This document shows positions 46,274 through 58,042 of a stretch of 64,000 nucleotides of DNA, piece by piece (the first letter of the stretch is position 1; each line of letters begins with the position of its first letter). A program made the translations under genes and the position numbers. A model generated the notes under the pieces. That model worked only from the letters and a program-made list of their open reading frames with translations, was not told where the DNA came from and searched no databases. Origin of the DNA: Gremmenia infestans (lineage: Eukaryota; Ascomycota; Leotiomycetes; Helotiales; Hamatocanthoscyphaceae); contig JAFEVB010000005.1 in assembly GCA_032629725.1 (NCBI GenBank), forward strand, positions 930,001-994,000, given 5' to 3'.

Positions 46274-47874
46274 ATGGACCATTCGTCGGGGCAAACACCT
46301 CATCATGATTCCAATCGTTCCATTGATCAGTCGGAGAATTCAAAAGTGGATGCCATAAACGACTTTAAACCAGAGCCAGAATCAGAAATGGAAGAAGAGA
46401 CACGACCAGACCCGGAGACGGCAATGAAAAAAGAACCGACTGGACCCAAGCCCGATGACTTTCCCGATGGTGGATTGCAAGCTTGGCTGGTCGTTGTAGG
46501 GGGTTTCTGTGCGGTATTCTGTGGCTTTGGCTGGATCAACTGTGAGGCCTTATCTGGATCTCACAGCCGTGCGATTTGCTAATGTCAGAAAGGTATTGGT
46601 GTCTTTCAAAATTACTACGAACACAATCAGTTGAAACATTACTCTTCGAGTACCATCGCCTGGATCCCTTCAACCCAATCGTTCATGTTGTTCTTCCCGG
46701 TATGACGAGCAAAGCATCACGACTTTGCAAGATACTAACTTTCACTCTTAGGGGTTTCTTGCCGGGAAAATGACAGACGAAATGGGACCACGGATTCCAA
46801 TTTTACTAGGCTCTTTTCTACACGTCTTTGGGATCATGATGACTTCGTTATCCACCGAGTTCTATCAGATTTTCCTCGCACAAGCCGTATGCAGTGGACT
46901 TGGGTGCTGTTTCCTCTTTTACCCAGGTACACCATTGCCAAACCCGTACAAAATAAATTCTATCTGACACCCATTTCAGTAATTGTAGCCGCTGGTACCT
47001 GGTTTCGCAGACACCGCGCACTGGCATTTGGCATCATAACCGCCGGCTCGAGCATTGGTGGTGTCGTGCTGCCCATCATGGTTCAACGCCTCATACCCCG
47101 CATCGGTTTCGGGTGGACAATGCGAGCGGTCGGCTTCTTGTTCCTGGGTCTCGTTAATATTGCCAATCTCACCGTTAAGTCTCGCCTACCGCCAGCCCGT
47201 CGGCCGTTCAACATCATGGAAATGGTGAAGCCTTTCACGGAGAAGCCCTTCCTACTACTCGCAGTGGGAGCTTTCTTTATTTACGTTGGGGGATTCCTTC
47301 CATTTAACTTCATTATCCTCCAGGGTGAAGCGTCAGGCATGTCGACAGATCTGGCGAGCTATTTAGTCCCAATTTTAAACGCAGCATCGTGAGTATTTCC
47401 ACAAACGTTACTAGTAATCTTGGGCATACTAACAAGTGGAATAGAACATTTGGCCGTATTCTCCCAGCTCATTTAGGTGACTCCTTTGGTGTTTTCAACG
47501 TCATGATTGTCCTCACAGGGTTCGCAGCAATCATGACTCTCGCCCTCTGGCTGCCCGCCGCTGCAAACGCGCCCATTATCGTGTATGCAATTATGTACGG
47601 CTTTGCATCCGGTTGCACATTATCAATTATTCCAGCCATGGTCGCTAAGCTCGGACACATCAGCCAGCTGGGTGCCAGGAGCGGTGCTCTGTATGCGTTC
47701 TCGTCGGTTGGCGTACTGATTGGAAGTCCTATAGGAGGAGCGATACAAAAGAATCAACATGGCGGTTATTCGGGGCTTATTATTTTCACGGGCGTTGCGC
47801 TGCTGATTGGGACTTTCTTTGCTTTCCTCTCGAGAGCTGCGCAGGTGGGGTTGAAGATTAAGGTTAAGGTGTAG
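46274..47874 (+). CDS. MFS transporter, monocarboxylate/riboflavin (MCT/Mch) type
   Basis: Five exons: 46274-46541, 46593-46699, 46752-46926, 46980-47388 and 47445-47874. Introns are 51-56 bp. The product is 462 aa, the usual length. The N-terminus is hydrophilic and acidic (about 70 residues, rich in Glu/Pro). The PDGGLQAWLVVVGGF entry to helix 1 is typical of fungal Mch-like members. GKMTDEMGPRIPILLGS is the conserved MFS loop 2-3 motif. RRHRALAFGIITAGSSIGG belongs to helix 4-5, and a second set of six helices follows. The substrate could be a monocarboxylate, riboflavin or another small acid; the sequence does not say. An in-frame TTG reading extends 11 codons upstream, but the first ATG is at 46274. 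Divergent to the Zn2Cys6 regulator. Confidence 0.92.
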
Positions 47875-48608
47875 AAGAAAACACAATAGACTCGTTTCTT
47901 ATGCTCTAAAATGACGGCAAGTTGAGGAAGTCGAGGTCTCGAGGAAGAAGGTTGAAGAGTTTGGAGGATTGTCACATGATTGGACTTTTCGTAAACTCAG
48001 GGGGGACTCAATACACCCACTCCCTTACTTGTTTGTCTACCTTGACATTTGTTCTTGTAGAATCAGCAAATGACTTTGTATTTTGATGAGTCAGCTTTTA
48101 ATATAATATATTTGCAGCCTCCCCTACAAGGAGCTGGCTTACTGCATTTGTACTAGATCCGGGGGTTCTGAGCTTCTTAAGTCCGATTGTTGACCTACCT
48201 TGCAAAGAGACTCAGGCTAGTAAGTCTATATCTGCCTTGCACTGCACGCATTGGTGGTACTGTACTAGCACAGTAATAATTCTTCTGGTTTAAGATTATT
48301 TCTGCAACTGCACTGAATTATTATTCATTTAAAACCCCCGGATACTTCTAGTAGACTCTCGAAGTATTACCTAATAAAAGATACGCGTCTCAGGTTCAGC
48401 CTTCCCTTTCTGTCAGCCTCCCGCCACAACCACAAACTATTCTGGTGATTCACGGAGAACACAACACCGAACTCTTCGACTATATTTCCTCCATCTGCGA
48501 GTCCGGCGATTTTCCTACGATGATACGATAGTCTTCGAAAACATACATACTTTGGCTGAGAACAGGCTACATTATTTGATTTCCATTTCAGCAGTTGTGC
48601 AATACAGG
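47875..48608. other. Intergenic, 3' flank of the MFS gene and promoter/5' leader of the DUF3684 gene
   Basis: No supported gene. A pyrimidine-rich stretch lies near 48,390-48,450. The DUF3684 frame is open upstream to 48552, but it has no ATG before 48609. Confidence 0.5.
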
Positions 48609-51600
48609 ATGGATTTCACCAAGCTGAGGGCGGCTGCCTTGAAGGATGGAGACGACGAAGAGGCCGTCACAGTTAATACTCGCGCCCTGATTGACAAGGT
48701 GCTTGCCAGATATTCCGGAGAATGGACAACTCTGCGAGAGCTACTCCAAAATGCAGCAGACGCCCAAGCGACCAAAGTGACCATTAAGTTCGAGACCTTG
48801 CCCTCTGCGAATGTTCCTCTGTCGAATACAACGAACCAATCTGATATCTTGAAACACGTCCTGCTGAATCACACATTACGAAGACTGCTGGTCACGAACA
48901 ATGGACAGGCGTTTGGGGCCAATGACTGGGCGAGGCTGAAGAGAATTGCGGAGGGAAATCCCGACGAAACCAAGATTGGAGCTTTCGGGGTGGGGTTCTA
49001 CAGTGTCTTCGCAGATTGTGAGGAGCCTTTTGTCAGTTCGGGAAATGAAGCCATGGCATTTTACTGGAAGGGCAACTCGCTGTTTACCAGACGACTGCAG
49101 CTCCCAGCTGAACAAGGGAATCCGGATACTAGCTTCGTTCTGGATTATCGAAATAGTACTACTCCTATGCCGAATCTCCTTTCTATAGCCCAGTTCTTGG
49201 CGACAAGTTTGACGTTCGTGGCTTTGGAAAGTATTGAGCTTTTCGTGGATGACTGGAAAATCATATCCTTGAAGAAGAAGGCTTCGCCCAGTATCCCAGT
49301 GCCTATTGCTAGAGATGTTGAGACGACGACCAAAGAGGGGCTGATGAAGGTCACCAGTATGGATCGAGAGAGTGTACAAATGGATGCAACATTCATGAAT
49401 GTTGTTGGATGGAAACCTGTAATGCCGGCATTACCAAAGGGAACCAGTTACGACAGCCCCTATGGGAACAACGACATGCCCTCTCTGCGTTCTTTCTTCA
49501 GCAGGCTCACATCAAGCACAAGTCATGCTCAACTGAAGACAAAAGCAATGCGGGATGAAAAGGCTTTACAAGATATTGTTTCGGAAACTCTCACTGACCT
49601 CACAACGGCAAACGTCTTCCTCCGAGTAACGACTGCTGTTGTCAAAACCTCAGTTAGTTCCTCATTTGCAAGCGAACTGGAACGAGCGACCAAGAAGCCA
49701 CCTCCCAAAACCACCAAGCTTGCAATCCTCACATCTTCCTATGATGAGGAGGCTGCATCTTCTAAAGATGACAATGTGGCAGAGCTGGTAGATGTGTTCG
49801 CATCTGTTCTTCCAGCTAAGAAGCCTGGTGGTCGTATTTTTATCGGGTTCCCAACGCATCAAACCACTGGCGCAGGCATGCATTTATCTGCTCCCTCCGT
49901 CATTCCAACCGTTGAGCGAGAGTCGATCGATTTGAATGCGAGATGGGTCGTAACGTGGAATCGGGAGATGCTCCGAGTTGCTGGCATTATGGCTAGACTT
50001 GCTTTCTCGAACGAGATGGCAGATCTTTCCTTCAAGATAAAACGTGCCACAGAAGCAGCTGGGCATGGAACCAAAGTCTCAAAGACTGAGATTGCCCAGT
50101 TTATGCCCGAAGCCCTTCATACGCTCAAAACATTTACTTTCGGGGAGTCAACGCCGAGTTCGCAAGTATCGCAAATCATAGAGGAAGCTTTTTGGACAGC
50201 TTACAAGAAACCTTCTATTGAAATCTTCAGCACCCGGGGGATTTTGCCTACAACAAAGGTACGTTTAGCGACAGAAGATCTCAGTGGTTTTGTCGAGGGC
50301 ATTCCCGTAGTTCCAGATGCTTTAGTGGGCGGGCCATTCGTCACCAAGCTCAGAGACTTTGGTCTTATCACAGAAATTACCATAGACGATGTCAAGCAAG
50401 AGCTGGGAGCGAAAGCTTTAACAAAAGAGCAACTGGTGCAATTTATCACATGGGTGGGTCGCAAAGCCGCAACAGGCGATATCAGCGGGCAGACAATCCA
50501 CTCTCTTCTGGATGTTGCGGTTGCGATGACTGGAGACGTCGACGGACAAGGTGATGTTATTGCTTTGGGCACCATTAAGAATTATCTCAGTGTCAACAAG
50601 ATCCCGGCAGAAGTTCCGATTCCACCAAGCACCATTCCATTCCACTTTACCAAAGCGTCCCCTATACATGAGTTGCAGGCTCTAGGGTGGGAGCCTCTTG
50701 AGATCGTACCCTGGTTACGATTCCTCATTGAAACCAACGCCTCTAGGCCCGCCGATCAGAGCCTCACTAGCTCCGTAAAATTTGCTGCCCAAATTCTCTT
50801 AATATTATCGAAGGCATGGGACGGATTGAGTGTAAGTTCCAAGGAGACAGTTGTGTCGGTTCTGAAACCCATGACAATTGTGCCGACCAAGTTCGGTATG
50901 AAGAAACCAGGGGAGGCTTTCTTCGCAAGCGTCAAGCTTTTTGATGATCTACCAATTGTCACTTCATGTCCAGGCGTGAAAGAAAAGTTCTTTGCCGCCA
51001 TTGGTGTCCGAAAGACTGTTGATCTGGAAACGATCTTCAGCCGCTTGCTTACACCGATTGGGGAGTCTAAACAGGGTCAGCAAACCAATAAGACTCGGCA
51101 TATGGAGTTGATCAAGTATCTCGCATCTGTACGGGAGGACATTCCACCTGATGATCTGAAGAGGTTGCGGGAGACTCCAATTTGTCCCGCCGAAGCTGGT
51201 CCTAAAGGTCTTGAGCCTACCCAAGGGACTTCCAGACTGTACAAGATATCGGAACTCTTTGAGCCAAAGGATACTCTTCGAGAATTACGATTACCGATAC
51301 TTCAGTGGCCGGGGCCACCAGGGAGCTACCGGCAAGGCAGTGTGGAAGGTCGATTTCTGTCTACTCTAGGCATCAGGGCATTTCCTTCTGTCCCTGAGTT
51401 GATTGGCATGATGGGTTCTGATGATCCTGTGCTCAGAGTCAAGTCTATGAACTACTTCATTTCAAATCATCATATCAACCGCTATGCAAACTTCGACGTC
51501 AGTTCCTCGGAAAGGCGATTCTTACCATTGCAGGGTGATCCGGCCCGCCTTGTTAGTCCAGCAGAATGTTTTACAAACGAGCGATGTGCTGTTCTGGGCT

Positions 51601-54061
51601 TCAATATACTGGTCAGAGAACTGCATGTCCATGCAAATAAGTTTGGAGTTGCTATGGACCCTCCAATCACTGAATGCGTCAACAGACTCATCGCAAAACC
51701 ACCCCAAACCAAGCGTGAAGGATCAACACTTTTCGGTTATTTTTCTAGCCGTCTTGGTGAGATTGGCCAGAACAATGTTGCAAAGATAGCCGACTCTCGC
51801 ATTGTACCAGTTACTTTGCGGCAATCAGCAGCGAATGGTTTTCCGAGTGAGAAGATCGGAAAGCAACCCGACATACAGCACTTGGCTCCGAAACAGTGCT
51901 ATCTGGGTAGCTCGTCATCTACTTATGGCGAGATATTTGATTTTGTTGATTTCGGAAATGATGCCAATACTTTCCTCCTGAAGTGTGGTTCGAAACATGA
52001 ACCCACCAAGCTTGAGTTAGCGTCCATTGTATCTAGGGAGCCAGCGCGTTTACTCGGTATCATGAAAAGTCCCGAGAAATACATGGGTCTCCTGAGGTCG
52101 CTAGCCGATGATCTCCCGCAACTAAAACGAGATAAGCTTTTGTTCAAACAGTTGAGGCAATCGAAGTTTCTCATTGGGTCAAAAGAAATTCCCGGAACTA
52201 AAGAAAAGCAGAAGCAGAACGGTTCTGAAGATGACGACTTGGACCTTGATGATGGGGAAGATGCTCCCATGAAACAATGGCAATTAGCATTACCGAGTCA
52301 AATCGTAATCGTAAGTACTTTATCCCTGTCTTTCAACTATACCTTGCTTACCACACGCAGATCGATGATTATATTAGTTATCGATTATTCAAAGGGTCGT
52401 TAATATGCGCTCCTGAAGACGACAAACTTGAAGAATTTTATCTTGCACTGGGTGCGTCTACTCTTCATAGTCTCGTTGAAGAAGACCTCCGTCTCGGTCA
52501 AACCTACGAAAAGCAAGCATCCGCTATTAAGCTTCGTAGCCACGTCCTCGAGCGCTCAAAACTCTTCTTGCATGAAATCGACCAAAAGGATATCAAGCAT
52601 GACAGCCGCTGGCTCGACAAGAATCTCAGTGTTCAAGTTGTTAGCTCCATTCAGTTGAGGAGATCGCTTCGTGGCCATAATTTGTCCCATACGGAGAAAC
52701 GTTCCGCAGCTTGCACACACGAACGACATCAGGGTTATACTTTACTCGTAACACCAGGCAATCATGATGTATTCCAGATAAGTCAAGCGATTTGTAAGAT
52801 CCTTCTAGACCGTCCAAGTCAGCAAGCATGCATGTCATTTGAGACTTTTCTAAAGCTAAACTTGTATGAGTTACGATCTCGTGGTTACAATGTGGAGCGA
52901 ATCTTGAGAGCCAAAGCTGCTGAGCAGAGGATCGCGGAAGAAGAACGTCGCAAGCAACTGGAGACAGAGCAACAAGCGCTTAAGGACCAGCAAGAGCAAT
53001 GGACCCAAGAAAATGAACTCGCCTTGACCAATACTACTAAAGATTCCCGCCGCAAGTCCAAGATGCCTTCTATGCCTGGTTCATTTGAGTCGGATTCTCC
53101 TGAAAATTCTCCGGTCCCGAAATCGCCTCCTAAACAGAAATCACGTGGCATGTTCGCGGGTCTCAGTCGTCGTTTAGGCCTCGACAATAGCGGAGAAGCT
53201 CATGATCAACTCCAAAACCTCCTCGGTGGTAGCGGTCCTTCCTCTTCCCACGATCACGAGCACGAGCACGAGCAGCAGACAGACAACCCACCCACCTACG
53301 AGCAAGCCAACAAATCCTCCGGCGGGAAATCCGCAACAGAAAAAGTCTCTTCTCCCGCCGCCGTACAGCAGAACCTCCTAAACGCAATCCAATCTTCCCG
53401 CGCCCACGACTCCTCGACGCTCTTCTCGCCCCCCTCAAAGCAAGTCATCAAAGAGCAAGCCTCCTACTGCGACGAAACCCCGTCCCAAAACATAACCTTC
53501 CTCACGGACGCCTCCAACGGCACCCGAATCTTCGTCTCTAAAACCCTTTCCGTCTCCCACACGGAATTTATCTCCTCGCACTCCTCATCCCTCAACAGCT
53601 TCGCTTCCCTGCTCCACGAAGTCGCAGACGTGTATACGCTGCCACGCAAAGCTGTTCATATCTTCTACGACGAAAGCGGTGGCACGATTGCGTTTAATGC
53701 GAGTGGGAGTATTTTCTTTAACTTTAGATTTTGGTTGCAGCTGCATGAGGGGAGGGATCGCGTGGCGGGTGCGGCGTATTGGTGGATTGTTTGCGCGCAT
53801 GAGTTGGCGCATAATTTGGTGAAGGAACATTCGGCGGATCATAGTTTTTATACGTAAGTTTTCTTTTCCTTTCTTTCTTTTTCTCCATCCTTTGGTATTA
53901 ATATGTTTGGGGCGGAAATGATGGGGGACTGTGCTGACGAACGTAGTGAGATGTTGGTAGCGAATTACTTCCCGAAGATGATGAGTAAAGCTGCTTCTTT
54001 TTCGCAGAAACATACGCGTGCGCTGCCGGCGGCGAAAGAGCAGCAGAGTTTAATGGATTGA
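48609..54061 (+). CDS. Giant DUF3684 protein: sacsin/Hsp90-type ATPase domain plus C-terminal zincin-like HExxH motif
   Basis: Three exons: 48609-52310, 52361-53853 and 53947-54061. Introns are 52311-52360 (GTAAGT..GCAG) and 53854-53946 (GTAAGT..GTAG). The product is 1769 aa. The N-terminus has a GHKL ATPase fold like sacsin and Hsp90: LRELLQNAADA (Glu44, Asn48, Asp51) and GAFGVGF (124-130). The long middle region is the fungal-specific DUF3684. A charged, Gln/Glu-rich coiled-coil-like stretch (about 1420-1470) is followed by a disordered Ser/Pro part. The C-terminal domain contains CAHELAHNLVKEHSADHSFY: HExxH with a third His at the metzincin/WLM spacing (His1714, His1718, His1724), plus His1728. 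The start at 48609 is the only ATG before the ATPase domain. Its cellular role is not established; a chaperone-like or proteolytic quality-control role is inference. Confidence 0.88.
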
Positions 54062-54641
54062 TTGATTGATTAGATGTGTTGTGTTGTGTTGTGAAAATTG
54101 CATTGGGTAGATATATGGAGTTTGGGTTGATTGGAGTGGACTGCATTGGACTGCGTTGGGAGCGTTGCATGGTATTGCGTGGCATGGAATTGTTAAGCGC
54201 CTGAGCGGGAGAACGATAGATAAGGTACATAGGGTGGGGTAGATAGATTGTTTTCGGGAATAGTGATAGGTAGGATACATAAATGTTGAAATGCATATAT
54301 CGCTAACGGTACGGAGTATTGATTTACTACTACTTTACTACTTATACCCTTAGCCCGGTCCGGCGACTTAGTGAATGCAAAAATGCGAGCACTATATCGC
54401 TCTTAATCCTTTGCCAAAGGTGTATTCATGTGCGGACTAGTACTTGGCTTATTGCTAAAGACTAAATACGCTGCTTCGAACTGCAAAAAACCGCGTGTCC
54501 ATTGGCGCGCGGTTAAGCTTCTAACAGGCAAAGCTACCTCACTCCGTATTCTTCCTAGTCCTATGTTATACCTAATTCCATCCCTAATCCCTAATCCCAA
54601 AATCCCCCAAGTCCAAGAACTCCCAACTAGTACTCACTCAC
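54062..54641. other. Convergent intergenic region
   Basis: 3' ends of the DUF3684 gene (plus) and the Gyp7-like gene (minus) face each other here. There is a short TGATT run at 54,058-54,071 and G/T-rich low complexity to about 54,200. Open frames on either strand are low-complexity and not credible. Confidence 0.5.
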
Positions 54642-57389
54642 TCATTTCTTCAAACTACTCAACCCCTCCCCTTCCTTCCTAACAACCTTTCTTGGCAGAA
54701 CCTCCACCTTGCGACTTAACAGTTCCCTCAACTCCGGAGAGATAACCTTTGGTCTCTGGTCCTCCAACTCCCCGTCCTGTCGGCCTTTGCCTTTATCTGG
54801 TCCTTGCGCTTGAGTGGAACTTTGAGCTGGGGAGCTAGAATTGGTACCGCTTGCAGATACTGTGTCAACGGATGACGTATTGGCTTTGGCTGTGGATGAA
54901 CTAGGGGAGGTGGATTTGGTAGTCGAGATGCGTTGGCGGAGTTTAGGGGTTGGGAAATTGGATTTTTTGTCAATTGCCTCGACGGTGCGTTGGAAGCGGC
55001 GGAAGAGCGCTTCGGCTCTGATGAGCGTCGACTCTAGATCTATCGTTGCGGAGAGTTCGTTGACTATTTCGCACCTCGTTAGCATGGGTCTCACGTGACA
55101 GGACGAACCGAGGAAATTAAAGGGGAGCTTGCCATATTTTAGCACTTCGTCGAAATGCTTCAGATGCTCCATGATAACATCGCGATGCTTTTCTAGTATT
55201 GCCAGCGCAATAAACAGATGGAAATTACTAGTCATATAATCCGTCCACAGTACCTCCCACAAATGTAGGATATCTAACCACTGAAACTCGCGCTTGAACC
55301 AAACAAGAAGCATCCGGAAGAAGAAAAAGAAGTTTGTTGAATCGGCGCTCTGTAGGTGTAGGTAGAGCTTCGGATCCATGAGCTGCACGAGGTGGTCTAG
55401 GGTAAGAAGCTGTTTTCGCATTCCGGATTGATCCCGAAGGAAGTTCCGTTCCATACGGTCCATGAAGTGCTGGAAGCCCCAGAAAGCTATGGCATCATCT
55501 TGTGTGACAGCGTAGATAGGGGCGAGAAGATCAGACATGCCTTGAACGTATCCTAGGTCGCGGTTGTATTCGTTATAAGTGAGTAGCATATCTTTCATCT
55601 GCTCGAGGTGGACGTTGGTCCCTACATCGGCGAAAGGAGAGGATGGATCTGGATGAGGGGTATCTTCGCCCGCGAAGAGTGGAATTGCACGATCTGTGCG
55701 GTGAACGTCTTTCTCTGTTCCGTAGACCCCAAGGAATGGGACTTGTTAGCTATACTGCAAGTATCGTAAAGGGGAATTCAATATCACAAACCTATTCTTC
55801 CTTTTTGCTCTCGCCACCATTCACCTTCTTCTCCTTCTCCGCCAAGGTCTATCAGTCGATCCCACCAAGCTCCTTTTAACTTTACGTATTCGTCTCGGAG
55901 GCTGGCCAGTTCTGCTTTTCGCTCATCGGCCGAGGAATCCCACTCATAGATCCCGAGAAGAAAAAGCCATGCTTCTTTTCGAACACCGTCTTCAGCGTCA
56001 AGACCACCGTGAAAGATCCTCTCCTTGACCTCATCAGCCGTAACTTGAAGTCGGCCAGTCCTTTGGTCAAAGTAGTTGTTCCATTCCTTCATCGTAACCG
56101 TCTTCCTCAGCTCCTTCAGACTTAGCCCTGCAATCTCAGTATCCAGTAACTCGAACTCTCCCACATCTGTCTCCTCCATCTCCAAAACATCCCTTGCGGT
56201 CCAGATTCTTTGGTTCCTATCTCGTTCACTTTGTTCCGCTATTCCCATTGCCCACCTGGCCAAATATATCCTGGCACTGTCAAACTCATCCTGCAATGTC
56301 TGAACCTCCGGATTCTTCAACAATCTTCTGACTTGCGGGGGAATCTTCGGATTATCGATCACAGAATCTGCCGTCCGTCTTGTAAACGTCGTGACCTTGC
56401 TAAACTTCTCCATCAAATTCCACCCCGTCTCCTTTACAAATTTCATCACAGGATCCATACTCGCATCTCTTCTCGAGCCAGACCCAGATCCAGACCCAGC
56501 CGCACCCCCAACAGCAGCTCCGCTGCTACTCGGCCGCCTTACCACAGCTGCCGTGACAGGCTTGCCGCCAAAAGCCTCCTTATCTTCCATACTCGGCTCG
56601 ACAAGGTATATGTTTGGTTCCGCACCACTCCTTTCTATAGCAACGTATCGCCGCAACCACCTAAGCACCTCATCACCTCCCCAAAACATCTCCCCATTAG
56701 CCCCGAACGGATCAAAGCTCTCCCTCGTCCTCTTCTTCTTCTGCAACATCGTACTTTGGCATTCCGAGTCATGGAAGAACAGGGCGGGGAAGCTGTCACC
56801 TGCCCGGGTATTTATAATCACGCTGCCAAACCACCATCCCAAGCTCGGTGGCCGCACCAGCAGGCTGTAGATTGCGGAGACTGGTATAGCAAAGGCATAG
56901 TGTCCGATGGAGGAAGAATGGGCTGTGGTTGTGGGAGGTGGGGGGACGAGGTATGATTGCTTTGGGGGAGAGTCGCCTTCGGAGAGATCTACTTTGACAT
57001 AGGTGTTGAGGGCGTCGCCTAGGGAGGATTCGGGAAGCCAGGCTAGTAGAAGGGAGGCGGCTGCTTTCGCGCGGGCGGAGGAAGAGGAGGAGGATGAGGG
57101 ACGGGAGGATGGTGGTGGTTTTTGTTGCAAGAGGGCAATGTACCCGGGGATGTTTTCTTTGGCGGAGGGAGTGGGGTGGATATAGACCTGGGAATGTTAG
57201 GTGACGCCGCAAAGGGATTCTCGCAGGGTGGCTTGCCTTGCTCTTCGAGTATAGAAGCCTCACCCCTCGACCGGTAGCTGTATGTGTGATGGTATTGTAA
57301 TCGCCTTCCTCATCGTCGCTCAACGCATAGAACGAGTTGGACGGCGATGCTGGTCGAGGTGGTGCGGGGTCCGAAGACGACGACGTCAT
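54642..57389 (-). CDS. Gyp7-like TBC-domain Rab GTPase-activating protein
   Basis: The family stimulates GTP hydrolysis by Rab/Ypt proteins (Gyp7 acts on Ypt7 at the vacuole). Exons: 57389-57237, 57187-55792 and 55714-54642. The product is 873 aa. The first intron (57236-57188) is of the GC..AG class: donor AAG|GCAAGC, acceptor CCCAG. It joins RLLYSKSK to VYIHPT, as in family members I recall. The second intron, 55791-55715, ends ACAG and creates the catalytic segment. An N-terminal DUF3548-like region binds membranes or substrates in this family. The TBC domain has the arginine finger in IEKDVHRTDR (IxxDxxR, Arg522) and the glutamine finger in YVQG (Gln574). The C-terminal 150 residues are disordered, Ser/Thr-rich. 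Translation starts at 57389; the frame upstream has only a TTG. Confidence 0.92.
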
Positions 57390-58042
57390 TGTAACTATTT
57401 TGATGGATGTCTGTGCCGTCAAAAGAGAATATCCTAGATGCTCTAGTCAACGAGCTTCAAAGGGGGCATTTAGATCATGTTTTATCTTGTTCTTGTTGTA
57501 TAGGGGTTGTGTTGTGTAGAGAGGTCGTCGTTCCCATGACGCGGCTGCGGGGCAGGAGGCAAACCCTCGTGACTCCAGGCAACGACAAACTAATTCTTCA
57601 CCGTTTTCAGAACTTTTTGGGCTGCATTTTTGGTTTTCATATTGTTATAGTTCGTATTCTATTGTTCCATCTGTAATGCTACTCAAACTTTTTAAACTGA
57701 TTATCGCTGTGACATATCAGTCAAGTCTATTGGCCGTATACTTCTTATCCTGTCCTCCAGTTCATTTTAATGCCATTCTCTACTTTACAATGCACTCTCC
57801 CAGTGCGTACGTCGTTTTCCATTTAGCCCTGAAAACAGAGAACATTCTATTTACAAATCTAGTCACAGTTGTATGTCCTTCCAAGGCCCTTCCTTATTAA
57901 GGACGTTTATGTAAACAAAGAATCATCTGAAATCTAGACATGACAGCTCCACCGACACAAATAAACTCCCAACATCAAACTTGGAGCATCCAGCTGCCGG
58001 TACTTCTGCTCAAGGATCGAATATATAGAGCTCCAAAACAGA
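57390..58042. other. Intergenic, promoter of the Gyp7-like gene and 3' flank of the peptidase gene
   Basis: Nothing supported. The open frames at 57407 and 57676 (plus) are Leu/Cys/Val-rich readings of pyrimidine-rich DNA with no family match. The apparent frame to 57975 on the minus strand is the read-through of the last peptidase intron. Confidence 0.5.

Noticed and set aside
48876..50575. Several long minus-strand frames opposite the DUF3684 gene (up to 167 codons)
   Set aside because: They are antisense shadows of a strongly coding plus-strand exon and have no start context or recognisable domains.
56210..56956. 248-codon plus-strand frame
   Set aside because: It is antisense to Gyp7-like exon 2; its Pro/His/Arg-rich composition is the complement of the coding strand.
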